A DNA stretch of 64,000 nucleotides from Gracilaria gracilis. Its lineage: Eukaryota; Rhodophyta; Florideophyceae; Gracilariales; Gracilariaceae. The notes under the pieces are model-generated. The model saw only the letters and a program-made list of their open reading frames with translations, did not search any database and was not told the DNA's origin. The DNA lies in contig JARGSG010000207.1 in assembly GCA_030374805.1 (NCBI GenBank), positions 248,001-312,000 of the forward strand, given 5' to 3'. Below are positions 9,476 to 21,942 of the stretch, one piece after another (within the stretch, counting starts at the first letter, position 1; the number at the start of each line of letters is the position of its first letter). The translations under genes and the position numbers were made by a program.

Positions 9476-10470
9476 TGTAGAGCAAACCCCAAAGAGGGTA
9501 CGTGTCCACCAGGGTGTCCGAGTCCTGCTCCCACAAAAGGGCGACCTCAGAAGTAGAGCCCTCTGCCCGTGCGCGTGCCGCGTGGCAGCCGGGTGTAAAC
9601 CGGAGACGATACTGGAATAACCTGCAGAGGTAAAGAAGAGCGTGGGCCTAGAGAGGAATAACCGACAACGGATCAAGAGAGAACGAGTCTAGAAGTGGAG
9701 CGAACGGTGCCGTAAGACGGTGTAATGCTCCTACGGAGAACCACACGAGCGAAGCTACGGCCCGTGCCAACGGCGGGAACAGGGCCGATAGCGGAACGAG
9801 ACACACACGCGAGTGTCCAAATATAACTCTATACAGAGGCGGAAGCGAGACCTGCACCAGGAAAACGATGAACTAAACAAAGATCCGGTACCTCGGCGAA
9901 CGACAACAAATACAACCTGATACTGGGGTAATTAGCGAAACAAGACAGAAACTGGTAGTAAAGAACTTCCTTAGGGACCCTGAGGGGTGATTGTACCGAG
10001 ACCAGTCGTGGTTACTCTCCGTAGAGAAGCCGTGAACCTACGTAGGCAGTAACAACCATAGCCCGACCTTCGGGATGAAGACCACGTACTTCAGGAAGAA
10101 GATACGACTCAGGTGAGTTTTACTTAGTGGCTCCAGGGCGAGATCGCCCGAGCATTTATACTATCTACTGTATCTAGGGCTGCGCACTCCCACGAGGGCT
10201 CTACACGTGGACAACCCAGTGTCAGGGTGCCACAGTATCTATCCAGCGGGTGTGACGCCAAATATTTGGACAAATATGCCACAAGGACCTACTGTACACC
10301 TATTTCATAGGTTCTATCCCCGATTCACCTAACAAGGTACGTCCCAACAATATTTTCAATTTCACCCGAAACGCGGTCCATATTCATAGTCTGACACGTC
10401 AGGGCTCAATGGATAGAGCTCCATTATGAGAACCTTCATTGTGCCGACATCGGATTGCCACTGCTCCATA
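9476..10470 (-). repeat. 3' LTR of the Ty3 element
   Basis: A 995-bp direct repeat of 20458-21452, about 98.5% identical. On the minus strand it follows a purine tract. No coding content. Promoter and polyadenylation signals were not individually assigned. Confidence 0.92.
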
Positions 10471-10483
10471 TCTCCCCCTCCTT
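10471..10483 (-). other. Polypurine tract of the Ty3 element
   Basis: On the minus strand the sequence AAGGAGGGGGAGA directly abuts the 3' LTR, the expected position of the plus-strand primer. Confidence 0.7.
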
Positions 10484-10499
10484 AGCCAAGGGTTCGCGC

Positions 10500-12470
10500 T
10501 TTGGTCGGCGGGAAGGCGCCGGCGACCGGTACGCAAATACTGATCCTCAGAATGGCAAACTCCGAGACTTCGGCAATACCTTCACAGCTTTCTGAACCAA
10601 CGCGTGGTACACGACATCACTCTTCTCCGACTTCGCGGCAAAAACTGTCATCTCCAACCTTCTCTCCTATAGCAGGCATGAATCCTTTCGCGACTAACCC
10701 GCTTCCGGGGAATGTTTCCTCAAGTGCCTCACAGACGGCTTGTTCGAGTGCTGCTCCCGTCTAGAACCTTTCCTACTTAGGCTTTCAACAACTTCCTATG
10801 CAGGCGTCATCTCAATTTCATTCGTCCCAAGCTATGGTGCCAGCTCATCAACCCTCGGGGTATCAGCAGTCTCCTTACCAAATGGCAGGCTCGTCCGGAT
10901 ACTTCGGCGGATTTAACTCGATGCCCCTCCCTCAAGGAGGTTCTCACGCACAGCCGCAGTACCATCCATCTGGCTACCAACCTCCTGGCTACTTCTCCCA
11001 ACAGGGCGCTCAACCTGGACAATCCTCGCAAGGCTACGATCCCGCAGCGCCTCCTCAGGCTCCCGATATCGAGGCAGCGGCGCGGAACTCCGAGCAAGCG
11101 ATGCCGTTAACGGTCAATGCCAGGGGCTGGATCAGCTTGGAAAGTCTCCGTTTCAGACGGCCTCGGCAGCATGGCGAGGTGTATTGCCGTGCACCTTGGT
11201 TCCATCTGACGGCCGTAGCCGACGAGGCTCTTATTGACTCGTATGCTGAGAACGGTTACCTCCCAGGTGGGCTCCATCGCGAAGTAGTTCGGTCCAGAAG
11301 CCGGCGTCTCCGTGTGGCGGTCGATCCCCTGCACCTGTTCTGTGCGGGCGGTGATTCCCTTAGTCGCACTAGGGCACTGTGGGCTCGTACTGCCTATGAA
11401 GGAGCTAGCCGTGTTCGATCGGATCACTTGGTACCGTTGCGGTTCAACTTTGACGTATCACATTTCTGAACTTTCGGCGAGAGATCCTATGGATACGCAT
11501 TAGCGGAGTTCAACGAGTCTCCCCATAGAGCTGAGGTACCGAACGTGGTCGATGGTTTGCTTCTCTGGAGTCGTCTCCTTCTTCGGGCGTAATTTCGATA
11601 CGTTCGGCGATCATCCAATGATTTCTTGTGGAGCTTTGAGCGCCGTGTTCGGCTCGAGCGAAGCTTGCGGTCCCGTCGAGGGTTCCTGATTCCGTATCCA
11701 AACTTGGAGGCTGAGCGATTGCGCTACAACTCCCTGCCGGGGCGATACGCTGCGCTTCCCAGCTGGTGGGCGAATGTCGAGGTCCCGCGAGGGTGCTACG
11801 CCGAACTTCCTCCATGCCTCTACTATGTAGGCTGTAGAATGTTGAACGATCCCTGCTCTGGGTACTGGACGCTCTTTGCGGCGGAGTGCGGTGCCCGCGT
11901 CGCGGTACATCTCCTGTGGGATACGTACGATCATTACCGTCTCTGGTATCTCCCTCAGATGCTCCGATGGATTATCCGGCGACAGGATCTGCCTATACCC
12001 TTGGGGTCCGATTCCAACCAGGAAGAGGTTCACCTGCTCCTACGCTTCATCAAGGCCGTCGATTGGGACCGGATTCCGGTGCACTGGCAGCCAGAAGGCG
12101 GTCCTCGCGGCAACGACCGATCACCGGAGAGAATATCCACCCGTTCGGGGACCTTCGCGTACTACGATCCGTGGGAACGGCAAATGATCTCCGAGGCTCA
12201 TGCTAGAGCGATGATGCGGGCCCCTAGGGCTATGCCGATTGGACACCCGACTGGGTTCGTGTTCCCTGACGACTATGGGCCTCCAGCGTACTGGTTCCAT
12301 CCCTCCTTAGACCATGGTGATGGCGAGGTGGTGGACGACGACATCCCCCTTGTGGGTGTTCCGAATACGGGCGCTGAGGCGGCACAGGTCCCTGCGGAGG
12401 GCACTCAAGCTCCCGCGGGTTGGGGTCTTGCGACGCCGGCTCCCGGAAACAACGCTGGTCACCAGTAGTC
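10500..12470 (+). other. Opposite-strand ORF region inside the Ty3 element
   Basis: Between the chromodomain and the 3' LTR, about 2 kb carries coding-like sequence on the plus strand, against the element's own direction. The start is Ser/Pro/Thr-rich, followed by a Gln/Gly/Tyr/Pro-rich stretch (SGYQPPGYFSQQG) and then a compositionally normal, Trp/Tyr-rich part (SWWANVEV, LLWDTYDHYRLW). A comparable Ser/Pro-rich plus-strand frame begins the same short distance (about 65 bp) from the LTR of the relic at 28.7 kb. Antisense ORFs near the 3' LTR are known in some plant Ty3 elements. Function unknown; no family recognised. As a fossil it is not described in finer detail. Confidence 0.5.
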
Positions 12471-12849
12471 TGGGCAGGGTGCCTGAGGGCGTGTAGTTCT
12501 GTCACTCAGATACGATAAACCCAATTAGGCCACAGCTTGGCATTACTTCTCTCCTCCTGTAGAATCCTTCTCGTGTTTGAGCTTCTTTCATACTTCCTTC
12601 CTTTTCCTTCTTCATTTCCTAACCAGGATGCACTTCATTTCCATTCGTGGCAACATCTTCCTAGCTATTTCATTACTTCTTACTTCTTAGTTCCGTTATA
12701 CGGCGATGAACCGACAATTCGGTGCGTTCTTCCTTTGTTCATACTGTACATAAGACCAACCTTGTGGGTGTCTTCTCTTCTCTTCTTACAGCTCCTCGCA
12801 ACCTACCGCGTAGCGGCACACCCTATTTACCACATGTCGTTGACAGTTC

Positions 12850-13110
12850 CATCCCACTTGGGCATTATCCAGAGTTGGGGGTAATGCGGACCGGGTTCTT
12901 CGGTGATAAGCGATGATCTTGGACCTCGGGAGGTGCTCAATTGGCTTCCAAGTGTCCTGCTCTGGTGGATAGCCGTACCAACGGACGCGATAGATTACTT
13001 TCCCGTCCTGGGCAACACCGTGCTTCACGATACGATCGACCACGAAATCCTGTGGGTACACCCCGACGTCTTCGGTTCCTTTGGTTGTTCCCGACATTGG
13101 GCTTTGCTTC
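12850..13110 (-). other. Chromodomain segment of the Ty3 element
   Basis: The translation contains a clear chromodomain (DFVVDRIVKHGVAQDGKVIY, then YRVRWYGYPPEQDTWKPIEH), with the aromatic and WYGY..E..TW positions conserved. In chromoviruses such a domain at the end of integrase targets insertion to marked chromatin. Here it lies some 0.6 kb downstream of the recognisable integrase C-terminus. Confidence 0.8.
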
Positions 13111-13715
13111 TCTACGTAACCCGAGCGGTTACACGCAAGTAACAACGGGTTTCCGGCTTCGGTGAGGTGGGGGTGTCTCGTTGACGAGAGCGCTAACCGT
13201 CAAGACGGGGAATGGCTAACTTCCGTTTCCGGCTGCCAATCTCCACAAAAGTGGCTTCTGGTGAAAGCTCTTCACTTCCGGAGTCCAGTGAACTAACCTC
13301 TTTTCCCAGCGGGCATCGACTTTTACTACGACGACGTTCCTGATCGATGCAAAGTTGCTCCTCGACGCGGGAGAGCCATTGCGACGGAGATACTGCGTTT
13401 GAACACTCCCTGCGCAGGGTGGCGAATTGGCCGGGCCACGGCGCTGTATTGCGTCGCATGCGCGCGCACTTGACGAGTGCCGACCAATCGGAACAGTTTG
13501 CACTACTCCACGTGGCAGAGTGCTAGCCAATCCGGTGGCGTTGCACACTGAGTGGGGATTTCCGTGCACGGTGCTGAGGGCTCTGCGCCACACGATGCTC
13601 CTGAGAGAGCTTCTCCGATGCTTTTCATAAACTTACCTTTCTGAACCAGGCTCTACGACCTTATCCACAAGGATCCTCCGCCTCCCCATACCTACTGTGG
13701 GCACTTCCCATGGGG

Positions 13716-15410
13716 CTAATCGCTGCGCTGACCCATTGACGGGTCGGCAGAAACCGTCTTTTCGTTACGTCTTGCCTTCTGCGCCTCTTCGGAGCGAGGC
13801 GTAGAAGTAGCCAACGACTTGGACGCTTGCCTACGAGGGTTCTCATCACTAACAGTGGTCTTCCCCGCAGGGGTAACTTCGTCCTCATTACTGACATTCG
13901 CCTCGACCGAAGATCCCACACGCGTGTGCGTTAGCGGCGATATTCCCGATCCGGGCTCCTGTCTCTTTGAGAGCTCAAGCACGTCAGCCAATCCAGCAGA
14001 TGCCGGAGCAGCCTGAACGCGATTACGTGAGTCCTCCCCCTCCTTAGGGTGCGATGCGGCAGCTGATACTACCGTAGCTGGGGGTCGAACTCGAGTTGAG
14101 TGCGTAGGTGTAGCGCGAGATGGGCTATCCTTGACTAGCTCTGATACCCCAAGTAGGTCCGATAAACCCCTTTCTTGGCGCGGGAGAATTGACGGGCGGT
14201 TCGCGCTGTCCCCGTTTGATTCCGTTCCTTCCTGTGTTGCAGGTACTCCAGTTCCGGTTTCCGGTAGCGTTACCAATTCTTGGAGTGGGCTCGGTGCCCT
14301 GTAGACGCGATCGCGTGATATCCGTTCGTGTTGGCTATTAATTTCCAGCACGACGGTGTCTCCAGGCATGGAAATAACCTTGTACGGTCCGTCCGCAATC
14401 GGCGATAACTTGTGGCGGCGTTCGTTCTCCGGGTTGTAATACTCCTTACGAAGGAACACATAATCTTCTACCTGTAAGTTAGGTAACGGTCTCCGAATTC
14501 TGCTATCAAAATTGCGCTTGTAGGCTAGCTGAGCCCTGTCCATAGAGGCCCGTGCTGCAGGTACCAGCTTGAGGAGCCATTTCTTCTACGCATCGCGGTA
14601 CAAGCCCGGTGACTGGAACGTATCCAGAGTTGGCTGTGCCTCGATGGCTAGAGGAGGTGGTCTCCTCGACAGTACCAGTTCAAATGGTGAAAGTCCTGTT
14701 ACCCGATGAACCTGGGTGTTGTACGCATACGTGATAGCGTCCGTGAACTGATCTCACGTCTTGGGATGATCTGCCACATAGGATCTCAAAGCACCAAGAA
14801 TGGTTCGATTAAATCTCTCTACTTGTCCGTTCGCTTGCGGATGATAAGTCGTAGTGAATAAATTCCTAATATCCAGGATCCTACACACATCCTGAAAGAA
14901 CTTCGAGGTGAATTGAGAGCCGTTATCGGAAAATAACTGTACCGGTGGGCCATACACAAAGACTTAGTGGGTAATAAACGCTTGAGCCACAGCGGCTGCT
15001 GTTATCCGTTTGAGCGGCACTGTTCTAACCAATTTAGAGAACCTGTCGGTGATGACCAGTAGGTACCGGTTCCCTCGAGAGGTTTTAATCAATTCTCCAA
15101 GAATGTCAATGGCGACGAACTCCAGCGGTGCCCGTGCGGAAAACAACGTTAACTCCTTCGAGTACTTTCTTATTTTGACGTCATTCTTGGCACAAGCCTG
15201 ACAGGAGCGGCGGACTGCGTAACAGTCGAACGCCATTGCGGGCCAATAGAAGTCCCTTCTTAAGGTAAGATAAAGCTTCCTTCCTCCCGGGTGGGCTCCC
15301 AACTTCACATAGTGAGACAAGTGCAGTACGCGACTCTGTAAGGAGTGAGGTACCACCATTTGTGGGTTGGTTTCAACAGTTCGCACCAAGTAGCCTTGGT
15401 CATTCATCTA
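13716..15410 (-). other. Integrase region of the Ty3 element
   Basis: It holds an H2C2 zinc-binding N-terminus (HLSHYVKLGAHPG, then CQAC), the RNase H-fold core (AIDILGELIKTSRGNRYLLV; SDNGSQFTSKFF; HPQANGQVERFNRT, with Asp-Asp-Glu visible) and a GPY-like C-terminal part (DGPYKVISMPGDTV). It is followed by a long Ser/Pro/Thr-rich tail. Broken fossil. Confidence 0.85.
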
Positions 15411-17070
15411 GAAAGGTATCCTATACCCACCATTCAGACGGGCCCTAACCTGTATACAAAAGGGATCCATCTGCTGTTCCCGAATCATCTCCTCGGGCGA
15501 GATCGGTACAAATGACCCGGTATCCGGTTCTACAGTCTGTGTGGCGAGAATATCGTCGCACATATCATCCGATAGGATTTCTGTCTTCCCCTCATCGAGG
15601 TCACCAACCATAAAGCATGGTATCTCTTCCGTGTCCTCAGTGGGTTCAGCTTCTGCTGCAGTGCCCAAACGGGATAGAGCGTCGGCCTGCAAGTTCAAGG
15701 AGCCTTTCTTGTACACTACTTCAAAGTCAAATTCCGAGAGTTGGAGTCTCCATCTCATCAGTCGACCCGACGGTTCGGTAATTTCCATGAGCCAGCGTAG
15801 GCAAGAATGGTCCGTGTGTACCCGAAAATGGGTTCCCATCAAGTATGGTCTCAACGTTGAGAGGGCCCATACAACGGCAAGGCATTCCTTCTCCGAAACG
15901 GAGTAATTCCGTTCGTGCACATTCAGTGATCTCGACCAATACCCAATAGGGTGACGTTTGCCAGACTCTTCCACCTGGAACAACGCACAACCAACTTGGT
16001 TCGCACTCGCATCAGTGTCAACCTCGTAGGGTAAGCCGGGTTTCGGCAGGGCCAAGACTGGTGGCGACGTTACAGCTTCAATAAGTGCCGCAAATGCGGA
16101 CGCTTCCGTATCGCCGAAGAGTTCCAATTCCACTGGTCTTCCTTTCATCAGCAGTTTGTTCAACGGCGAAGCGATATCCGAAAAGTTCGGCACGAAACGA
16201 CGGTGAACGTTACACAGGCCTAAGAAGGATCGAAGCTCAGTTTGAGTTCTTGGGTGGTTCGCCTCTTTCAAAGATTTTACCCGCACCTCGTCAATTGAGA
16301 GCTTTCCTGGGCGAATAATATGCCCAAGATACTTAACCGATTCGGTGAAAAACTCGCACTGCTTAAGCTTCAAGGTAATCCCTGCGTCCCATAAAACGGT
16401 CATAACTTCCCGTACATGGGTGAGATGGTCCTTCATGTTATTGGAAAAGAAGACGACGTCATCCAATTATACCAAACAGGTGGTCCACTTGAACCTAGCC
16501 AGGAGAATATCAACCGCTCGCTGAAACGTTGCGGGGGCGTTCGTTAACCCAAATGGCATTCTCCGAAAACGGTACAGGCCTTGATGGCACACGAAGGCCG
16601 TCTTATCCTTATCTTCTTCCCTTATGGGCACTGGCCAGTATCCCCAATTGGCATCTAAAGTGGTAAACACTTTCGCGCTCCCTAGAGAATCGATATATTC
16701 GTCCATACGGGGAATCGGGTATACGTCTTTCGCTGTAACCGCATTTAACTTTCGGTAATCGATACAAAATCTCCATGATCCATCCGGCTTCGGCACCAAA
16801 ACAACTGGTGACGCCCAAGGGGATTGAGCGCGCTCAATAACGCCGGCTCGGAGCATCTTCTCGACTTGAGATTTTTCCTCTTCTCGGGCCTTCGGTCCTG
16901 CCCTGTAAGGGTGTTGCACAATGGGCCGAGTGTTCGGAAGTAGATCTATGAAATGCTCTGTGACTCCAATTGTTCCGAGGGTACCATCCCACATGGGCGT
17001 AAACTCGCGGAGCATATCGCGTAGCTTCTCCCGATGGGACTCCGGTACGTGCTCCAAATTGAGCTTCATT
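15410..17070 (-). other. Reverse transcriptase and RNase H region of the Ty3 element
   Basis: RT motifs are typical of Ty3: VPKPDGSWRFCIDYRKLN, FRRMPFGLTNAPATFQ and an aspartate-rich catalytic motif (LDDVVFFSN). RNase H follows (YEVDTDASANQVGCALFQ; SVSEKECLAVVWAL; HTDHSCLRWL). The order RT, RNase H, integrase places it in Ty3 and not Ty1. Broken fossil. Confidence 0.88.
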
Positions 17071-17099
17071 AACTCCTCAACAGGGTTCGTCTGTTAAGT

Positions 17100-18200
17100 G
17101 CCAGGTGGAAACGGCCTAACCTCAAAAGGTGCTGGGGTGTCTGAACCCGAGTTCTTCTGGGTATCATCCGTATCGGCTTCAAGCGACTCATTCTGTACTT
17201 CGGCGAATTCGGCGGCCTCCTCCCCCTCCTTAGGGTCAGATACACCGAGCACGGTTCCAATCGGAATCTTCGTGGGTATCACTGCAGCGGGGTGCGGTAG
17301 TACCGTGCCAATTACTTGGTTCTTTGTTAACCGTTGTTTGGTTTTGCCAAGATTGGCGACGAGGACCTTAAAGGCTTCATCCGGTTGAATCGTTACGACT
17401 CCATTAGCCAAAGCGATCTGGCGCTCTTCATATAGTTCCGGTGACGGCTGCACTGTGTGTAGACCAAACTGTTTGGTGACGACTTCAACCCACACCTGGG
17501 ACTCCGGCGGAAGGTGCACAGATTTGAGCACGTGCAACTTCGTTGATGCCACTGCGCCTTTGGTAGGCTGATGTGCAACCGGAAGCGGTACGTGTTTCCG
17601 CGTAGCGGCTCGCAGAGGTCTCCGGACATTGGGAATTATTGAACCGTCTTCCATTTCTATGGTACGCTTCCGAGGACGGATATTTTCCACAAACCTGTCA
17701 CAGAAATCACAACCCAGTATAACTGGTTCGGCTGGCGAATCGCAAACGACGAAATCTACCTTCACGAGGTGCCTTCCTAATCTTACCAGGAGCGAAATGT
17801 AACCAGCCGTACTAATCGGATTGTTGTTGGCATCCGAAATATCCATTGATGGACCGTAACGAACACGTTCCTGAAGAGCAGGCGGTATCAGTTTCCTGTG
17901 AATAAGGTTAGGAGCAGCGCCTGTGTCTAGGACCGACAACTGACGAACCATAAAATGTTCTGAAAGGCCGAGATCGGCGTAAACTTTATAGTTCCGCTTG
18001 GCCATAACCAGGATTCTATCCGGGAGACGGGGATTACGGGCCCGTATCCACGGTCGACAAAGAACACAGAAGTGTTCCGAATCCACTTCGGTGGCTGCCA
18101 TTTTCCTTGATAGGATCGTAACAGTCGGGGAGCGAAGCGGAGGCGCCTCGGGCGTCTTCTGCTTCGACTTGGAAGACGCCCCTCCCGTCGGGGAGACTCC
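17100..18200 (-). other. Aspartic protease region of the Ty3 element
   Basis: It contains the retroviral-type protease signature VLDTGAAPNLIH and a downstream hydrophobic segment (PVILGCDFCDRF), as in pepsin-fold proteases that cut Gag-Pol. The same arrangement (VLDTGTGPNF) recurs in the relic at 30.4-30.7 kb. Confidence 0.8.
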
Positions 18201-20311
18201 CATACTTAGTTTTTCGGAACCGGAACCGCCTGATGCGGGCGATTTCCCTCCGCGGGACCTACCTGATTCCCGTGTACCGATTCGCGACGCTGAGCCTGAA
18301 GATTATTCTGCGCGAAGGCAGGGTTACCATGCATGGTTCCAGCAGCTCCCTGAAGGGCCAACGAACGCTTAGCGCCTTCATAAGATGTTCTGGGGACCCG
18401 TGCCTGTTCCTCGGGCGTCAGAGCCTCGAACTGAGTGACGATTTTCAACCTATCCCTTGCCGGGACCGTGCACTGCGGAGAAATATGGCCAAACTCATAA
18501 CATTCGTAGCAGATCACTGCGATTGAACCATCGGTGGGACGCGCTATAACACGACCCTGCTGGGTGCTATCCCTTCATCCTGGGCAAGTTGTCCTCATCA
18601 TGCAACCTCCATAGGACATCGGTGCTGCCGGAACTCGGCGGTCCTGAGCATACAGGGCCGGATCGCACTCCGTAGACGGCACCGTGGTTGACGGCAATTC
18701 CGAGGTGGCAATTGAAGTGCCGATAGAACTCGGATTACTACCTATGAGGTGCACATTATCCATGTCCATACTGGCTTCATTCCCATATGAAAGGGCAAGA
18801 GAAGAGTCAGAATTATTGGCAAACAGTACCTTACGAGGCTTCGGCTTGGAGGGACGCCGAGCTCGGAGCGTATCCCCTTCAGCCTGGGCGTACTGTACCA
18901 GTTCTAAATAGGTTATCTTCCGATTCTCCTCCCGATAACGGGCTACCAGTGCCCGAATCGCGGGATTTAACCCATCGACAAACATCGCATAACTTTCCTG
19001 TGAAGGACGAACATTATCACAGCGGTGGAAAGCCTTATTCAGGCGCGTTGAATAAGCCGTTTCCGTTTCTTCCGGACATTGCTTCAGTTTTCTAAGGGCC
19101 GACGTAGCCTGCTGAATGGCATGAACAGTAGCGTATGACCTTAAGAGGTAATGAACCGCTTCGGGCCAACAAGCAACGCCGCCTTCCGAGGCTCTTGACG
19201 ATCCAAGGATGGAATTAAATTGGTGTTCAGCCTGACCTTTCAGGTAATAGGGGAGGGCAATGTACGCCTGTCCCTCCGTCATTCCAAGAATATCGGCTTC
19301 ATGAACGAACCTAGAGAGGAAATCCAGCACCCGGATGGGGTCTTCTCCTGTAAATTCGCGATTCTTGAGTGTCACGCTGAGCTTGCGGATGTGCGACCTC
19401 ACCTTTTTGGTACTTCTAGAGGTTCTCTTCCCTTCGGACTTCTGTAACCGATAGTAACGGTACGATAACAACTTCCGATAAAGCGGATTCGTAGGCTTCA
19501 ACTTTTTAAGACCAGGACACTTAGCTCCCTTCTCCCGGGTACGAACTGCACCTTGAAAGGTAAACGTGGCCCTTGAACGGGACGATCGAGAGTGTCGACG
19601 ACGACTACCTTCCGAGACAGCGGAAGATGACGACGATGACGACGATGACGAGCTTTCCGAGCTGTCAGAGTCAGAGTCAGACGAATCCACGTGGTGGCGA
19701 AACTCTTTTGAGGACTTGCGATGGCTCTTCTTATCAGAGTGATGAACGAAATCTTTCGAAACAGACTTCTCCCGTGGGGGAACTTCTGCTTCTCCATCCA
19801 TTCTGATAATGGCTTCGAGGGTACCCAGACGAGCGTGATTTCGATCCGTTGTGCTACGGAACTCTTTCATTGTCCGATGATAGGCATCCACGAAACCCTG
19901 TGGGGAACCAAAGCACTCCAGAATTGAGTTCATTTCCTGTCTCAGGAGCTCGATTTCTCCCGAAACATCTCTCATTTGAGCGTCTTTCACTTCCTCGCGA
20001 AGCGATTCGACCTCCTTTTTGAGTGCAGCTTGAGAGCTAGCTCTCACCGCGCTCTGGGCCTCAAGCATGCGAACTTGAGTATCCAATTCGGATAATACTG
20101 CGTCACTTGCCGCAGCAGCGGATAAGGGTCCTTCCAGAGGAACAGAAGGGGGCCCGGCCACTGGGGCATCAGACGTCTTCGACGGTTGTTTCCGGCTCCC
20201 GGATTTCTTCTCCTTCACCGGTAGCGGTTCAGGAACTGACCGCGCTTGCGGGGGTAAACCAGAACCAACAGAACGGGCCTTGGATGGACTTGGCCGTTTT
20301 CCGGATCCCAT
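18200..20311 (-). other. Gag region of the Ty3 element
   Basis: It has a charged, Ser-rich N-terminus with a coiled-coil stretch, a central capsid-like part (FTGEDPIRVLDFLSRFVHEA; then a YLKGQAEHQF segment) and a CCHC knuckle (CYECYEFGHISPQC). This is the usual Ty3 Gag order. The start near 20311 lies about 150 bp inside the 5' LTR. Broken fossil. Confidence 0.82.
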
Positions 20312-20441
20312 TCCAGTGACAGAAACAAACTCAAGCGGGGAAACAACTTCAAAAACAACAACAAACTTCTAGTTTCGAACTCTTATGAGTACTACTTCAA
20401 TTAAACTTCCTTTTCAGGCTCTCGTCCACTAGACTCTTCTA

Positions 20442-20454
20442 GGTCGGGAGACCA
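20442..20454 (-). other. Putative primer-binding site of the Ty3 element
   Basis: Three bases inside the 5' LTR the minus strand reads TGGTCTCCCGACC, starting with the TGG complementary to a tRNA 3' CCA. The tRNA species was not identified. Confidence 0.55.
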
Positions 20455-20457
20455 GAA

Positions 20458-21452
20458 TGTAGAGCAAACCCCAAAGAGGGTACGTGTCCACCAGGGTGTC
20501 CGAGTCCTGCTCCCACAAAAGGGCGACCTCAGAAGTAGAGCCCTCTGCCCGTGCGCGTGCCGCGTGCCAGCCGGGTGTAAACCGGAGACGGTACTGGAAT
20601 AACCTGCAGAGGTAAAGAAAAGCGTGGGCCTAGAGAGGAATAACCGACAACGGATCAAGAGAGAACGAGTCTAGAAGTGGAGCGAACGGTGCCGTAAGAC
20701 GGTGTAATGCTCCTACGGAGAACCACACGAGCGAAGCTACGGCCCGTGCCAACGGCGGGAACAGGGCCGATAGCGGAACGAGACACACACGCGAGTGTCC
20801 AAATATAACTCTATACAGAGGCGGAAGCGAGACCTGCACCAGGAAAACGATGAACTAAACAAAGATCCGGTACCTCGGCGAACGTCAACAAATACAACCT
20901 GATACTGGGGTAATCAGCGAAACAAGCCAGAAACTGGTAGTAAAGAACTTCCTTAGGGACCCTGAGGGGTGATTATACCGAGACCAGTCGTGGTTACTCT
21001 CCGTAGAGAAGCCGTGAACCTACGTAGGCAGTAACAACCATAGCCCGACCTTCGGGATGAAGACCACGTACTTCAGGAAGAAGATACGACTCAGGTGAGT
21101 TTTACTTAGTGGCTCCAGGGCGAGATCGCTCGAGCATATATACTATCTACTGTATCTAGGGCTGCGCACTCCCACGAGGGCTCTACACGTGGACAACCCA
21201 GTGTCAGGGTGCCAAAGTATCTACCCAGCGGGTGTGACGCCAAATATTTGGACAAATATGCCACAAGGACCTACTGTACACCTATTTCATAGGTTCTATC
21301 CTCGATTCACCTAACAAGGTACGTCCCAACAATATTTTCAATTTCACCCGAAACGCGGTCCATATTCATAGTCTGACACGTCAGGGCTCAATGGATAGAG
21401 CTCCATTATGAGAACCTTCATTGTGCCTACATCGGATTGCCATTGCTCCACA
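20458..21452 (-). repeat. 5' LTR of the Ty3 element
   Basis: The 995-bp partner of 9476-10470. It starts the element on the minus strand and should carry its promoter. GTACG follows at 21453-21457 as the target duplication. Confidence 0.92.
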
Positions 21453-21457
21453 GTACG

Positions 21458-21942
21458 CACTGTGCTCAAAGACGCCAATTGCACTCCATCACGGCCCATC
21501 TCTGAGCGCAGAAGGACCTTCTCCAGAACACTACCATTGCCTCAAAATGCTTACCGCCACCAACAAATGTGCGGTTGGCAACCAAAACGGCCAGAGTTCT
21601 GCAAAAAAATGGCCAAACATAATCTCCGATTCGATTACCGCTCTAATAAATCTTTCCCAAAAACGATTGAAACAATTAGATTTGTTAAGAACGGCCCTAG
21701 TATAGTATAAAACACCCAATACCAAACCAAACCTGTTTCCCACTTCCAACAACAACCTAACCATGCGCTTTTCAGTACCAGTCCGCAGCCGTTTTACCTT
21801 TTACAAACTCAGAACAATGACCAATATTCTACTAAAAAATTCTGATCAAATAAAACGACGTTCACCAAAAAAACCAAAGCTTTGCTTTCCAGATGTTGTT
21901 CAAATCTTTTTCTTCCTTACATTTTTACACTGCTACTACAAA
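21458..21942. other. Intergenic, AT-rich
   Basis: Short overlapping frames here have no recognisable domain. The sequence becomes distinctly AT-rich after about 21600. No feature assigned. Confidence 0.35.

Larger units (their letters stand above)
9476..21452 (-). mobile_element. Ty3/gypsy-type (chromovirus-like) LTR retrotransposon, structurally full length but broken
   Basis: The element is 11,977 bp and reads on the minus strand. Two 995-bp LTRs (9476-10470 and 20458-21452) start TGT and end ACA in either orientation and are flanked by an identical 5-bp duplication, GTACG (9471-9475 and 21453-21457). Order on the minus strand: 5' LTR, primer-binding site, gag with a CCHC knuckle, protease, reverse transcriptase, RNase H, integrase, a chromodomain segment, an opposite-strand ORF region, polypurine tract, 3' LTR. 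The coding region is broken, with roughly half a dozen breaks. By eye the LTRs differ at about 15 of 995 positions (about 98.5% identical), so the insertion is fairly recent; absolute age depends on an unknown substitution rate. Confidence 0.9.

Noticed and set aside
9371-9857. Minus-strand frames within the Ty3 LTR, repeated at 20.4-20.8 kb
   Set aside because: They lie in the LTR and recur only because the LTR is duplicated; no domain.
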